From Hymenobacter terricola (lineage in GTDB: Bacteria > Bacteroidota > Bacteroidia > Cytophagales > Hymenobacteraceae): a stretch of DNA of 64,000 nt. A program made the position numbers and the translations under genes. The notes under the pieces were generated by a model. It worked only from the letters and a program-made list of their open reading frames with translations, made no database searches and was not told the origin of the DNA. The first letter of the stretch is position 1; the number at the start of each line of letters is the position of its first letter. The DNA lies in NCBI RefSeq assembly GCF_017921975.2, contig NZ_JAGEMO020000013.1:1-64000 (forward strand). The letters are read 5' to 3'. This document shows, one piece after another, positions 53,097 through 61,744 of the stretch.

Positions 53097-56000
53097 TTAT
53101 TTCACGACCACGCTGCGGGTGAAGACGTGGGTGGCGGTGGCGCCCCGCAGAATGTACACGCCCGGTGCCAGGTCGACGAGGTTGAAGGTGGCAGTAGCCG
53201 CACCGTTGTGCAGAGCGATTTCCTGTTGCCGCACGGTCTGGCCCAAGGTGTTCGAAAGGGCAAGCTGGGCGGTGAGGGCATCTTTTGGTAGGGCGGTGAG
53301 CTGCACGTTGAGTAGCCCGCTGGCCGGGTTGGGGTACACCTGCACGGCTTCAGCGGGCAACTGGGCCGCGGTGCCCAACAAGCGGGCCTGGCCAAAGTGC
53401 AGCACGAAGCGGGTGGCGGCATCATCGGGGCGGCTGGCCTGGAAGGCGAAGCTGGTTTGCAGGCGCAAGTCGTGCCAGAGGCCGCTCTGGCGGTCTTCCA
53501 GCCACACGCTCGTGGCGGGGTTGAAGTTCAGCAGCGAGCCCACGCGCAGGCTGTAGGTGCCGGCCTGCGGCACGTAGGTGAGGAGCGGCACCGCAGCCCC
53601 GGCGGGCGTGAGCGCCGGCAAGCCATTGATACTGAAGGCCGGGCTGCCGGTGCCCGTGGCCAGGTACAGCAGGTCGCCGCCCGGCACTTTGTAGGCGTCG
53701 TAGGCACGGTCGAAGGCGGCGGTGGCCCCGTTTTCGAAGTACACGTAGGTTTCCTCGGTTTGCGCATTGCTGCCCACCAACTCCAGACGCAGCTGCGGCC
53801 GCTGGTCGGCGGTGGTTTGGCTGCTGCGCTGCATGGCCACGTTCTGGTAGCTGGTCAGGCGCATGTCGTTGCTGAAGGAGAGCGCGCCGGGCGTGCCGGC
53901 CGTGCTGGTGCGCACGAAAAAGGCCTGGCCCACGCCCAGATAGCGGGCCGAGCTGGTGCCGATGCGATTGACATACGCCGCGTAAGAACCCGTGTAGGTG
54001 CCCGTCGATTTGAACACGTAAACGGCGTCGTCGAGGCCCGAGGCCTGCGGGTACACCAGGTTCCAGTCGAGGGGCGCGGGATACGGGTTGCCGAGCAGTT
54101 GCCAGCCGGCGTTGGCCCCGGTGCCGCGCGTGAGGCCCGTGCGAGGAACCGCGCCGTTGTTGAGCGCACCCAGGAAATCTACCGTGAGGCCGGCGGCCAC
54201 GTTCACGGTGTAGCCGGTGCCCGGCGTCATGGTGCCGGTAGTGGCGGCCGGCGACGCCCAGCCCCGGTCAAAATCAAGCCCACCGGCGGGGCCGACGCGG
54301 CTTTCGTCGTAGCCGAACACCGTGGGAAACGGCGTGGCGGTATTGCCCACCGTGTTGTAAGCGGAGTTGGCCACGGGTGTAAACTGCCTGGTCACGGTCA
54401 GGTCATCAAACGTGGTGCTTTGCACCGGCGAAGAGAAGTGCCGGTAGCCCAGGCCGGGGTTCTGGCTGGGGTCGAGGTAGCGCTGCACCAGCACATTACC
54501 CGTTACCTGAGCGCTGACATTGTTCACCACCAGGGCCGTGCCCTGGGCATCGGAAAGCAGGGTGCAAGGCTGGGCGTTGGTGGTCAGGTTGCCCTTGAGC
54601 ACGAGGGTGTGCTGCACGCGCAGCGGGCCGGCCAGGCCTACGCCGGCCGGGCCCACGGTCAAATCGCCGATGTGCAGGCCGCTGCTGCCCCCGAACGTTT
54701 GGGGGCTGGCACCCGTGGCGCGCACCGCGCCCAGGCCCTGGCAGAGGCCGTTGGCCGTGAGGGCGCCCGTCAGGGTCAGCTCGCCGCCGGTGTCCACCGT
54801 CATTGTATCGCCCGTGGCGATTGTCAGGCTGGCCACGCTCTGGGCCGTGGTGAGCAGGGGCATGCGCACGGCGCTGGCTGGGATGAGGACGTCATCGCTG
54901 CCCGTGGGCACGGCGTTGAGGTTCCAGTTGCCGGGCAGCTCGTAGGCCGTGCTCACGGCGCCGGTCCACTGCGTGGTCGGGTTCACGATAACCGTGAGGT
55001 CGAAGGAAGTGCTGGCCACTGGTGTGCCATTGTCGGTGGCCTGGAAGCTGATGACGTGCGTGCCGATGTTGCAGGGGGAGCCGGTTACGGTGACCGTGGG
55101 GGTGGGACTGGTGCTGCTGTTCATCACCACCGTGGCGTTGCAGAGGGCGTTGGTGTTGTACACAACCGCGGTGGTCTGTCCGGATTCGGGCGCAGCAAAC
55201 TGCGGGGTGATGGTCGCCGTCTGGCCTTGGTTGAGGGTAATCGTATTATTGGTCGGGAAGCCCGTGGCCGTCGGAGGCAGGTTGCCGGCCGGGGCAATGG
55301 TGTACTCCACGCACCGGCCGTCCAGCCAGTTCACTCCGCTATAAACCCCATCGGGGTACGTTGGCTGCGGAATCGCCGCTGAGTTCGCATTAAAACGGCC
55401 CGTCTGAATGAAGTTGCCCGTGCCGTTGCCCTGGTTCACGCCCACCGTGGCGGGCGTACCGTCAAACCCCTGGCTGCCACCCGAAGCCGTGCCTGTGGTC
55501 CACTGCATGTCGCCGTAGGCGAAGGTGACGTCGGGCGAGGGAGTCGGGGCCGCCGTATTCCGGCGAATAATCAGCTCGAATGTGTTCTTAAGCGTCGCAT
55601 TTTGGTTAAAAGGAAAGGAGGCCACGTTGTTCCAAAACACCACCAGCCGGTCGGGGAATACCTTGTACCACACCCGGCCGCTGGTTGCGGCGCGGGTATC
55701 GACATCGCCCCAGAAGGCCGTGACCATGGGGGTGCTATTGGGAAAGCCCTGTGAAGTATAGGCAACCATGGGCGCCGTAAACGTCAGGTTGCCGTTGTTG
55801 TTGATGTAGCAGGAGTTGTAAACCGTGCCGAACAGGGCAAAATTGAAGCCCAGCGAAATCGGTCCAATCGAGTTGTCATCGCCCCGCGGCAGGGCCGTGT
55901 AGCCTCCGCTGCTCACCGTGTCAACTTCCTCATAGCACGCCGGCAGGGATATCACCACATTCGTGAGCCGGGCGTGCCGTACCGGGGCCACAACCGGTAC

Positions 56001-56171
56001 CGGGGGCGTTCCAGTGGCCTTGCGGGCATCATAGCCAGGGTCGGTCACCGAAGGGTCGAAGCGCTGCACGTGCGGGGCCAGCACCTGCGCGAAGGCAGCC
56101 GGGGCTGGCAGAAGGAAGCAAAAGGCGCTGGCTAGGATGGCTTTCAGCAAGCAAGTAGGACTTTTTTTCAT
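53097..56171 (-). CDS. Large secreted surface protein with nidogen-like region and T9SS tail
   Basis: 1,024 residues from ATG 56169-56171, which opens a signal peptide (MKKSPTCLLKAILASAFCFL). Residues about 75-250 resemble a NIDO domain (GYTALPRGDDNSIGPISLGF, FNFALFGTVYNSCYINNNGN, VTAFWGDVDTR). Next come Ig-like repeats (about 280-400), a segment with parallel-beta repeats (about 410-540, VASLTIATGDTMTVDTGGEL), a long beta region, and a T9SS C-terminal domain (about 950-1024, VQVYPNPASGLLNVQLTAL, then APGVYILRGATATHVFTRSV). It is probably a surface adhesin or matrix protein. No enzyme motif was found. Confidence 0.85.
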   Translation of the reverse strand: MKKSPTCLLKAILASAFCFLLPAPAAFAQVLAPHVQRFDPSVTDPGYDARKATGTPPVPVVAPVRHARLTNVVISLPACYEEVDTVSSGGYTALPRGDDNSIGPISLGFNFALFGTVYNSCYINNNGNLTFTAPMVAYTSQGFPNSTPMVTAFWGDVDTRAATSGRVWYKVFPDRLVVFWNNVASFPFNQNATLKNTFELIIRRNTAAPTPSPDVTFAYGDMQWTTGTASGGSQGFDGTPATVGVNQGNGTGNFIQTGRFNANSAAIPQPTYPDGVYSGVNWLDGRCVEYTIAPAGNLPPTATGFPTNNTITLNQGQTATITPQFAAPESGQTTAVVYNTNALCNATVVMNSSTSPTPTVTVTGSPCNIGTHVISFQATDNGTPVASTSFDLTVIVNPTTQWTGAVSTAYELPGNWNLNAVPTGSDDVLIPASAVRMPLLTTAQSVASLTIATGDTMTVDTGGELTLTGALTANGLCQGLGAVRATGASPQTFGGSSGLHIGDLTVGPAGVGLAGPLRVQHTLVLKGNLTTNAQPCTLLSDAQGTALVVNNVSAQVTGNVLVQRYLDPSQNPGLGYRHFSSPVQSTTFDDLTVTRQFTPVANSAYNTVGNTATPFPTVFGYDESRVGPAGGLDFDRGWASPAATTGTMTPGTGYTVNVAAGLTVDFLGALNNGAVPRTGLTRGTGANAGWQLLGNPYPAPLDWNLVYPQASGLDDAVYVFKSTGTYTGSYAAYVNRIGTSSARYLGVGQAFFVRTSTAGTPGALSFSNDMRLTSYQNVAMQRSSQTTADQRPQLRLELVGSNAQTEETYVYFENGATAAFDRAYDAYKVPGGDLLYLATGTGSPAFSINGLPALTPAGAAVPLLTYVPQAGTYSLRVGSLLNFNPATSVWLEDRQSGLWHDLRLQTSFAFQASRPDDAATRFVLHFGQARLLGTAAQLPAEAVQVYPNPASGLLNVQLTALPKDALTAQLALSNTLGQTVRQQEIALHNGAATATFNLVDLAPGVYILRGATATHVFTRSVVVK

Positions 56172-56608
56172 AGACGTGGAATGGAAGCTGCGAGCCGGGC
56201 GAGAGAGTAGAAGCAACCCGGAAGCAGACCAGGGCTGCTAAGCAAACGACCGGTTTCTTCTGCGCTCTTTTCGGCGTGGCAACTCGTTTGGCCGAGGCGA
56301 AGGCCAATGAGGTGCCAAAACCACAAATCCACATTACAATACTGACTTTCATTGTATTAGAATAATAATTTGCCTGGAGTAGCTCCAATTCTAAGAGTAT
56401 CGTCTGAAAAGTGGAGCTAAGTAGTGAGCCAATAAATTTTAGCTGATAGCCGCTAGCCTCTTTATTAATAATTCGATAGTAAAATAACTACAAATCTATT
56501 TGTATGTACTCAGTTATAGTTGATTACTTGATGCATTTAATGGCTTCTATGTTAGTCGGTTCGGAGGTGGCCATCCGGTCAGTAACAATTCGCCAAAAGG
56601 CAGAATAA
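56172..56608. other. AT-rich spacer upstream of the large surface-protein gene
   Basis: About 440 bases without a supported gene. The part from 56330 to 56600 is clearly AT-rich. A 119-codon frame on the minus strand (56029-56388) overlaps the signal-peptide end of the surface protein in another frame and is rejected. A promoter for the surface protein is expected here, but none is convincing. Confidence 0.5.
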
Positions 56609-56638
56609 AAAAAGCCTTCCCGATTGGGAAGGCTTTTT
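56609..56638 (-). terminator. Terminator after the dienelactone hydrolase gene
   Basis: AAAAAGCCTTCCC (56609-56621) pairs perfectly with GGGAAGGCTTTTT (56626-56638), loop GATT; more A on the left gives a T-tract on the minus strand. Confidence 0.85.
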
Positions 56639-56670
56639 CTCAAAAATAAAACCCGTACCGGCAGTCAGGC

Positions 56671-57543
56671 CTAAGCCTTTACCTTGAACCGGCCGCGCAG
56701 GTAGGCCAGCGCCTGGCCGTGGGCCTTGGCGGCGTATTCCTGGTTGAATTTGGGGTTCGACGGGTTAGCGAAGGCGTGGTCGGCATCGTAGCTTTCCACG
56801 GTGAGGCTCTTGCCGGCCGTGGCCATGTCCTTCTTGAACTGGCCCACAACTTCGGGGTTAATCCACTTGTCCTGCGCCGCAAATATGCCCAATACGTCGG
56901 AATTCAGCATTTTGAGCTTGGCCACGTCCTTCTCGGGCATGCCGTAATACATCACGCAGCCCACCGTTTGCTTGCCGCCGAGCAGGGCTTCCTGCAGGCT
57001 CCAGCCGCCGCCGAAGCACCAGCCGATGCTGGCAAACTGCGCCTTTGGGCCAGCATACATTTCCACGCCTTTGAGAATGGCCACGGCGCGCTCGGTTTTC
57101 ACCTCGCCCATGTACTTGCCGGCCTCATCGGGGGTGGTGGCCACCTTGCCGTCGTACAGGTCCACGGCAATGACGTTGACGCCGGGCATTTCCTGGGCGA
57201 ATGCGGCGGCTTCCTTCTTTATGTAGTCGTTCAGGCCCCACCACTCGTGAATCACGAACAGGTATTTGGTGCTGGGCGTGGCACTTTTGATTTCGAAGCC
57301 ATGGCCGGGCTTGCCGTCGGGCGTTTTAAACTCGATGTTCCTGCCCTCACCTTCGTATTTGTAAGGCAGGGGGGACTCGTGGCCGCCCGAAAAATCCTTA
57401 TCGGTGGCGAGCATGGCGAAGGCCTCCGTGGCCGAGGCCGATAGGTTGCCGGCGGGCCGGGCACAGCAGCTGGCCATCTTTTGGGCCGATGCCGAGAAAG
57501 TCAGGCTCAGCATTGCCGCGCCGAGGGTAAAAAGCTTTTTCAT
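56671..57543 (-). CDS. Exported dienelactone hydrolase family protein
   Basis: 290 residues with a signal peptide (MKKLFTLGAAMLSLTFSASAQ). Alpha/beta hydrolase of the dienelactone hydrolase type: substrate strand YLFVIHEWWGLNDYIKKEA, nucleophile Cys in IGWCFGGGWSLQ, acid Asp in FAAQDKWINPE, and His in DADHAFANPSN. An unusual Cys-rich start to the mature protein (KMASCCARPAGN) follows the signal. It cleaves small esters or lactones in the periplasm; the physiological substrate is unknown. Confidence 0.92.
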   Translation of the reverse strand: MKKLFTLGAAMLSLTFSASAQKMASCCARPAGNLSASATEAFAMLATDKDFSGGHESPLPYKYEGEGRNIEFKTPDGKPGHGFEIKSATPSTKYLFVIHEWWGLNDYIKKEAAAFAQEMPGVNVIAVDLYDGKVATTPDEAGKYMGEVKTERAVAILKGVEMYAGPKAQFASIGWCFGGGWSLQEALLGGKQTVGCVMYYGMPEKDVAKLKMLNSDVLGIFAAQDKWINPEVVGQFKKDMATAGKSLTVESYDADHAFANPSNPKFNQEYAAKAHGQALAYLRGRFKVKA

Positions 57544-57583
57544 GGATGTTGAGAGAATTGGAACGAATGAGCCTATCCAACAG

Positions 57584-58129
57584 CTAATCCGGCAAAACTT
57601 CCCGCAACATGCGGCGAAGTTTCGGCAGCTCCCGCGCCGCCCGGCTGCGCAACGCCGCCGAAGCGGTGGTGCTCAGCGCCTGCTCGGCCGCCGCCAGCAG
57701 TTCCCCCGCCAGTTCGGGGTAGGGCGCAGCCAGCCGGGCGGCGGCGCTCAGCGCATACACTTTGATAGCAACTGGCTCGGCAGGGGCGGCCAGCATTGCC
57801 AGGCACGTATCGAACGCCAGGGCCTGCCATTCTTCCGGTACGGCCATGAATTGCAGGGCTTTGGCCACGCTGCGGCGCACGGCCGGGTGGTGGTTGGTGC
57901 CCGGCTGCGCCGCTGCCAGCAGGCCGGCCAGGTGCGGCACCAGCCATTGCGGGCGTTGAGGGCCGGCCATGGCCAGCACATCGGCAGCCAGCTGCTGCCC
58001 GCGCGGGGTGCCGTACCAAAACGCCTGGAGCAATTCAGCGAAGCAAGCAGGATGCGAACAAGCGTACTCGGTCAGTCGCCGCGTCTGGCGCGCCGAATGT
58101 TCCCGCAGCAACTCCGTTCGAATGTTCAT
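57584..58129 (-). CDS. HEAT-like repeat protein
   Basis: 181 residues, all alpha, Ala/Leu-rich, with repeating helix pairs (LAADVLAMAGPQRPQWLVPHLAGLLA, VRRSVAKALQFM, VAIKVYALSAAARLAAPYPELAGEL, quoted in parts) of the HEAT/adaptin type. There is no signal peptide. Such proteins act as scaffolds; no partner is evident. The start is ATG 58127-58129, right after a -7-like box, so the message may be leaderless. Confidence 0.72.
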   Translation of the reverse strand: MNIRTELLREHSARQTRRLTEYACSHPACFAELLQAFWYGTPRGQQLAADVLAMAGPQRPQWLVPHLAGLLAAAQPGTNHHPAVRRSVAKALQFMAVPEEWQALAFDTCLAMLAAPAEPVAIKVYALSAAARLAAPYPELAGELLAAAEQALSTTASAALRSRAARELPKLRRMLREVLPD

Positions 58130-58134
58130 AGCCG

Positions 58135-58142
58135 CGAAAATA
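58135..58142 (-). promoter_or_regulatory. -7-like box TATTTTCG of the HEAT-repeat gene
   Basis: The minus strand reads TATTTTCG, one mismatch from TAnnTTTG, ending 6 bases before the start codon at 58129. This is exactly the box-to-start distance seen at rnpB. Confidence 0.45.
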
Positions 58143-58194
58143 GCGCCGCCTGGGCTTCGCGCTACATGCCGACGGCCCCGGCCTGCCGCAAGCG

Positions 58195-59505
58195 CTACAC
58201 CGTTACCGGTGCCGGAACGTGGGTTTCAATCACCGCGCCCAGCTCCGTGAGCAGCGCAAACAGGCCCACGTACGTCCGGTTGAGGTAAATGAAATGCTCG
58301 GAACCGCGCGGCTCGCGCTGTTTGCGCAGTTCGGGGTCGGCCATCAGGTCGTCGCCCAAGGCATACAGGGCGGCCATGTAGGTGGGGTCGCCGAAGTCGA
58401 ACGTGGCTTGATGAAAAGGACGGCCCACCAGTTCCAACGAGGTTTGCATGGTGCGCAGATACAGCTTCCGCATGGCGGGGGCATCGGTAGCGCGCAGCAC
58501 GCCGGCCTGGGTGAGCAGTGCGGCCAGCCGGGTTTCATCGGCAATGGTTTCGGCGGCCAGCAGGGCGGTAAAAAGCTGATACACCTCCTGCGGCACCACT
58601 TTTACGCAGCCAAAATCGAGAACGCCGAGGGTTCCGCCGTTGTCGGCGCGCATCAGGAAATTGCCGGGGTGCGGGTCGGCGTGCAGCTGGTGCAGGGTAT
58701 TGAATTGAAACTGATAGAAGTCCCACAGCGCCTGGCCGAGCTGGTTGCGCACCTCCGGGCTGGGGTTCGTAGCCAGGAATTCCTTCAGGTGCCGGCCCGT
58801 GAGCCAGTCCATCGTCAGGATGCGGGCCGTCGAATACTCGGGGTAGTAAGCCGGGAATTCCAGGTTGCCCAGCCCCTGGCAGCGCGCCGCGATTTCCTGG
58901 CCCCGGCGTAGCTCCAGGGCGTAGTCGGTTTCTTCCAGCAGCCGGGTTTCTACTTCCTCCAGGTAAGGCCGCACCTGGGCTTCGCTCAGGCCCATCACCC
59001 GCAGGGCAATGGGTTTCACCAGGCGGATATCCGACTTAATGCTGTCGGCCACGCCGGGGTACTGCACTTTCACAGCCAGCTCTTTGCCGTCTTTGCGGGC
59101 AAAATGCACCTGCCCGATGCTGGCCGCCTGCCGGGCCTCGGGCTCAAACTCATCAAACAACTGATACGGTGACTTGCCAAAAGCGTCCCGGAACGCCTTC
59201 ACTACCAGCGGGCCGGAGAGCGGCGGCGTCGAATACTGGGCTTTGGCAAACTGGTCGGCGTAGGCCGTGGGCAGCATATTTTTTTCCATGGCCAGCATCT
59301 GAGCCACTTTCAGTACGGAGCCCTTCATCTCGCTCAGCGTGCCGTAGAGCTCGGCGGCGTTGGCGGCGTGCAGGTCGGCGGTGGTCGACTCGGCGCCAAC
59401 GGCTTTTTTGGCGTAGTGCTTAATATAGTTTGTGCCCACATTAAAGCCGGTTTTGGCAAAGCGGGCGGCGCGGGCCACCTTGGTGGTGGGGATGTCATTT
59501 AACAT
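58195..59505 (-). CDS. ABC1/AarF-type protein kinase-like protein
   Basis: 436 residues. Divergent kinase fold related to UbiB/COQ8: the family signature KxGQ appears as LKVAQ in MKGSVLKVAQMLAMEKN (Gly to Ala), followed by QAASIGQVHFARKDGKELAVKVQYPG (nucleotide-binding Lys), a catalytic-loop-like HADPHPGNFLM and metal-binding VLDFGCVK. COQ8 proteins support quinone or lipid metabolism as ATPases; isoprenoid-quinone support is plausible here too. It follows a TetR gene on the same strand; the first codons of the gene are supplied by a palindromic spacer element. Confidence 0.88.
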   Translation of the reverse strand: MLNDIPTTKVARAARFAKTGFNVGTNYIKHYAKKAVGAESTTADLHAANAAELYGTLSEMKGSVLKVAQMLAMEKNMLPTAYADQFAKAQYSTPPLSGPLVVKAFRDAFGKSPYQLFDEFEPEARQAASIGQVHFARKDGKELAVKVQYPGVADSIKSDIRLVKPIALRVMGLSEAQVRPYLEEVETRLLEETDYALELRRGQEIAARCQGLGNLEFPAYYPEYSTARILTMDWLTGRHLKEFLATNPSPEVRNQLGQALWDFYQFQFNTLHQLHADPHPGNFLMRADNGGTLGVLDFGCVKVVPQEVYQLFTALLAAETIADETRLAALLTQAGVLRATDAPAMRKLYLRTMQTSLELVGRPFHQATFDFGDPTYMAALYALGDDLMADPELRKQREPRGSEHFIYLNRTYVGLFALLTELGAVIETHVPAPVTV

Positions 59506-59628
59506 GTATCAATTAACATTTAACAGGTTCTGGGAGAATAAACTGCGGCCCATTTTTCAGGAGCCGCGCACGCTAAAATTGCTGCGAAATACAGAGTGTT
59601 AAATGATGAATGTTAGTTGTTAAATGAA
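59496..59628. repeat. Palindromic spacer element between tetR and ABC1 genes (TTAAATG family)
   Basis: The left arm 59496-59526 contains CATTTAACA twice and encodes the first three codons of the ABC1 protein; the right arm 59597-59628 contains TGTTAAATG twice and ends at the tetR stop codon. Both arms match the trpE/trpG element (42977-43095) at about 28 of 31 and 29 of 32 positions; the 70-base cores differ. Confidence 0.85.
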
Positions 59629-60258
59629 TTAGCGCTTTGCCAAAAACCGCACGAAATCCACGGCGGAATCAATTGTATTGCGGCCCACCAAATCGAAGCT
59701 CAGCGTCACGGCTTTTTCCACGGCGGCGTCGGTGCGCTCGAAGTTGATGGTGTCGTCTTTGGCGAAGTAGCCGAGCACGAACAGCGCCTGCTGCCAGAAG
59801 AAGCGCGGGTAGCCGTCCTGCACCAGCGGGCGGTTGGCAATTTCGCCACTCACGCGGCCCTCGCTCAGCAAGTCGCCCACAAACACCTCAAAATCCTGCC
59901 GGAAATCGTCGAGCACGCGGGGCGAGAGCGCCGGCACCCGATGCAGCGAGCGGCGCAGGCTCATCAGTGCGTAGGAGCGGTTGTTTTTGAGGATTTCGAG
60001 CAGCGTGTAGTAGAACGCCAGCAGCTTTTCGCGGCTGCCGTAGCCTTCCCACACGGGTTCGGCGGCGGCGGTTTCGCGGGCCTGCCGGCCGAAATCGGCC
60101 CACAGCTCGCGGTCGATGGCCTCGAAGTTGGGGTAGTATTTGTAGAATTCCTGCTCGGCCAGGCCCAGCTGCTGGGTCAGCTTGAACACCGAGGCGGGCG
60201 GGTGGCCTTCGTTGAGCACAAAAGCGAGATAGGCTTGTTTGATGCGGTCCTTTTCCAT
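59629..60258 (-). CDS. TetR-family transcriptional regulator
   Basis: 209 residues. The N-terminal helix-turn-helix is divergent (MEKDRIKQAYLAFVLNEGHPPASVFKLTQQLGLAEQEFYKYYPNF), with the TetR-typical FYKYYPNFEAI after the recognition helix. The C-terminal ligand domain includes YSREKLLAFYYTLLEILKNNRSYAL-like helices and DAVDFVRFLAKR at the end. It is transcribed together with the ABC1 gene and probably controls it or an envelope-lipid function. Confidence 0.8.
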   Translation of the reverse strand: MEKDRIKQAYLAFVLNEGHPPASVFKLTQQLGLAEQEFYKYYPNFEAIDRELWADFGRQARETAAAEPVWEGYGSREKLLAFYYTLLEILKNNRSYALMSLRRSLHRVPALSPRVLDDFRQDFEVFVGDLLSEGRVSGEIANRPLVQDGYPRFFWQQALFVLGYFAKDDTINFERTDAAVEKAVTLSFDLVGRNTIDSAVDFVRFLAKR

Positions 60259-60328
60259 GCCCTAACAACCGCTAAGGCCCGGCTACGGTTCGGCTGAAAC
60301 GATGTTATAAACGAATGATATTATGGCC

Positions 60329-61654
60329 TCAGCTCGCCGCAATGCGCGCCGCCCGAATGGCCTCCACGGCCCGCTCCCGGCCAAACTTGTGCTCTACAAT
60401 GGGCGCCGGGTATTTCGAGGTGCCCACTTCGGGCACCCAGCGCTTCACGTATTCCAGCTCGGGGTCGACCTGGGCGAGCTGGCTCTCCGGGCTGTACACC
60501 CGGAACCAGGGAGCCGAAATGGCGCCGGTGCCGGCCATCCACTGCCAGTTGCCTACGTTGTTGGCCATTTCGTAGTCCAGCAGCTTGTCGGCAAAATACC
60601 GCTCGCCCCAGCGCCAGTCGATGAACAGGTGCTTCACCAGGAAGCCGGCCACGGTCATGCGCACGCGGTTGGGCAGGTAGCCGGTTGCGTTGAGCTCGCG
60701 CATGCCGGCGTCCACCAGCGGGTAGCCGGTGCGGCCCTCGCACCAGGCCCGGAACTCGTCCTCGTTGTTGCGGTAGGGGACGTGCCGCATTTTGGGGTCG
60801 TAGCTCTCGGTGGCCGTTTTGGGGAAGTGCCAGAGCAGCATCATGAAGAAATCCCGCCAGATAATTTCCGCCAGCAGCTTTGGGTTCAGGGCTTTGGCCT
60901 GCTGCATCACCTGGCGCGCGCTGAGGGTGCCGAAGCGCAGGTTCAGCGACTCGCGCGTGGTGCCGTGTTCGTTGGCGGGGGTGTTGCGCGTGAGGTGGTA
61001 GCCGCGCACAATGCGCTCGGCCGGCAGCTTCGCGGGGGGATAATATTGCGCTTTGCGCTCAAAACCCATGCTTTGCAGCGTGGGGCGTGGGCCGGCTTGC
61101 TCCCTGGAAACGTGGTGCAGGTTTTCCTTTTTAAAATCGCCTTTTGAGCCGTAGGGCAGCAGCATTTCATCCGTCAGCCGGGCAATAAAGGCCTTGTGGT
61201 AAGCCCCGAACACCTTCGGCACCGTGCCCGATTTCGTCAGAATTTCATCCTTAGCGAAGACGACCTGGTCCTTATAAAGAAAGAAGCCCACGCTGTGCTC
61301 TTGCAGCATTTTGGCTACGGCCGTATCGCGCTCCGTGGCGTAGGGCTCGTAGTCCTCGTTGGTGTGCACGGTGGCTACGTCAAAGTCTTTCACCAGCTGT
61401 TCCAGCACCTGCAGTGGCTGGCCGTAGCGGGCCAGAAAGGTGCCGCCCGCCGCTTCGGTTTCCTGCGCCAACTGCTCCACTTCGTCGAAAATGAAGGTGA
61501 GCCGGGCATCGGCCTTCTCAGGCAGGTGGGCGAGAATTTCCTTATCGTAGATGAACAGCGGCACCACCGGCAGCCCACTGGCCAGCGCCGCCGCCAGCCC
61601 GGCATTGTCGTGAATGCGCAGGTCGCGCCGGTGCCAGAAGATGCAGATTTTCAT
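60329..61654 (-). CDS. phr: Cryptochrome/deoxyribodipyrimidine photolyase family protein
   Basis: 441 residues. The N-terminal photolyase domain (KICIFWHRRDLRIHDNAGLAAAL) and the FAD-binding domain are both present: EIIWRDFFMMLLWHFP, GRTGYPLVDAGMREL, NRVRMTVAGFLVKHLFIDWRWGERYFADKLLDYE, and NNVGNWQWMAGTG. Class I photolyases use blue light to split pyrimidine dimers; some family members are signalling cryptochromes. The length and conserved Trp residues favour repair. It is downstream of an SDR gene on the same strand. Confidence 0.92.
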   Translation of the reverse strand: MKICIFWHRRDLRIHDNAGLAAALASGLPVVPLFIYDKEILAHLPEKADARLTFIFDEVEQLAQETEAAGGTFLARYGQPLQVLEQLVKDFDVATVHTNEDYEPYATERDTAVAKMLQEHSVGFFLYKDQVVFAKDEILTKSGTVPKVFGAYHKAFIARLTDEMLLPYGSKGDFKKENLHHVSREQAGPRPTLQSMGFERKAQYYPPAKLPAERIVRGYHLTRNTPANEHGTTRESLNLRFGTLSARQVMQQAKALNPKLLAEIIWRDFFMMLLWHFPKTATESYDPKMRHVPYRNNEDEFRAWCEGRTGYPLVDAGMRELNATGYLPNRVRMTVAGFLVKHLFIDWRWGERYFADKLLDYEMANNVGNWQWMAGTGAISAPWFRVYSPESQLAQVDPELEYVKRWVPEVGTSKYPAPIVEHKFGRERAVEAIRAARIAAS

Positions 61655-61666
61655 TTTACGTTGTTT

Positions 61667-61736
61667 GTTGTCAGTTATTCGCTGTCAGGGTTCAGAAAGC
61701 GCTGTCGGTAGAAGCTGACAACGAACAACTGACAAC
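61667..61736. repeat. Palindromic spacer between SDR and photolyase genes (GTTGTCAG words)
   Basis: Bases 61667-61693 (GTTGTCAGTTATTCGCTGTC and on) are the inverse complement of 61711-61736 with three mismatches and one gap, 17-base loop. The word GTTGTCAGTT/GCTGTCAG repeats within each arm. It fills most of the 90-base gap; the photolyase start reads GTAAAATG as at trpC. Confidence 0.75.
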
Positions 61737-61744
61737 TATAAACC

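Noticed and set aside
56029..56388. 119-codon minus-strand frame with a hydrophobic start
   Set aside because: It overlaps the signal-peptide end of the large surface protein in another frame, and its C-terminal half is shadow sequence.
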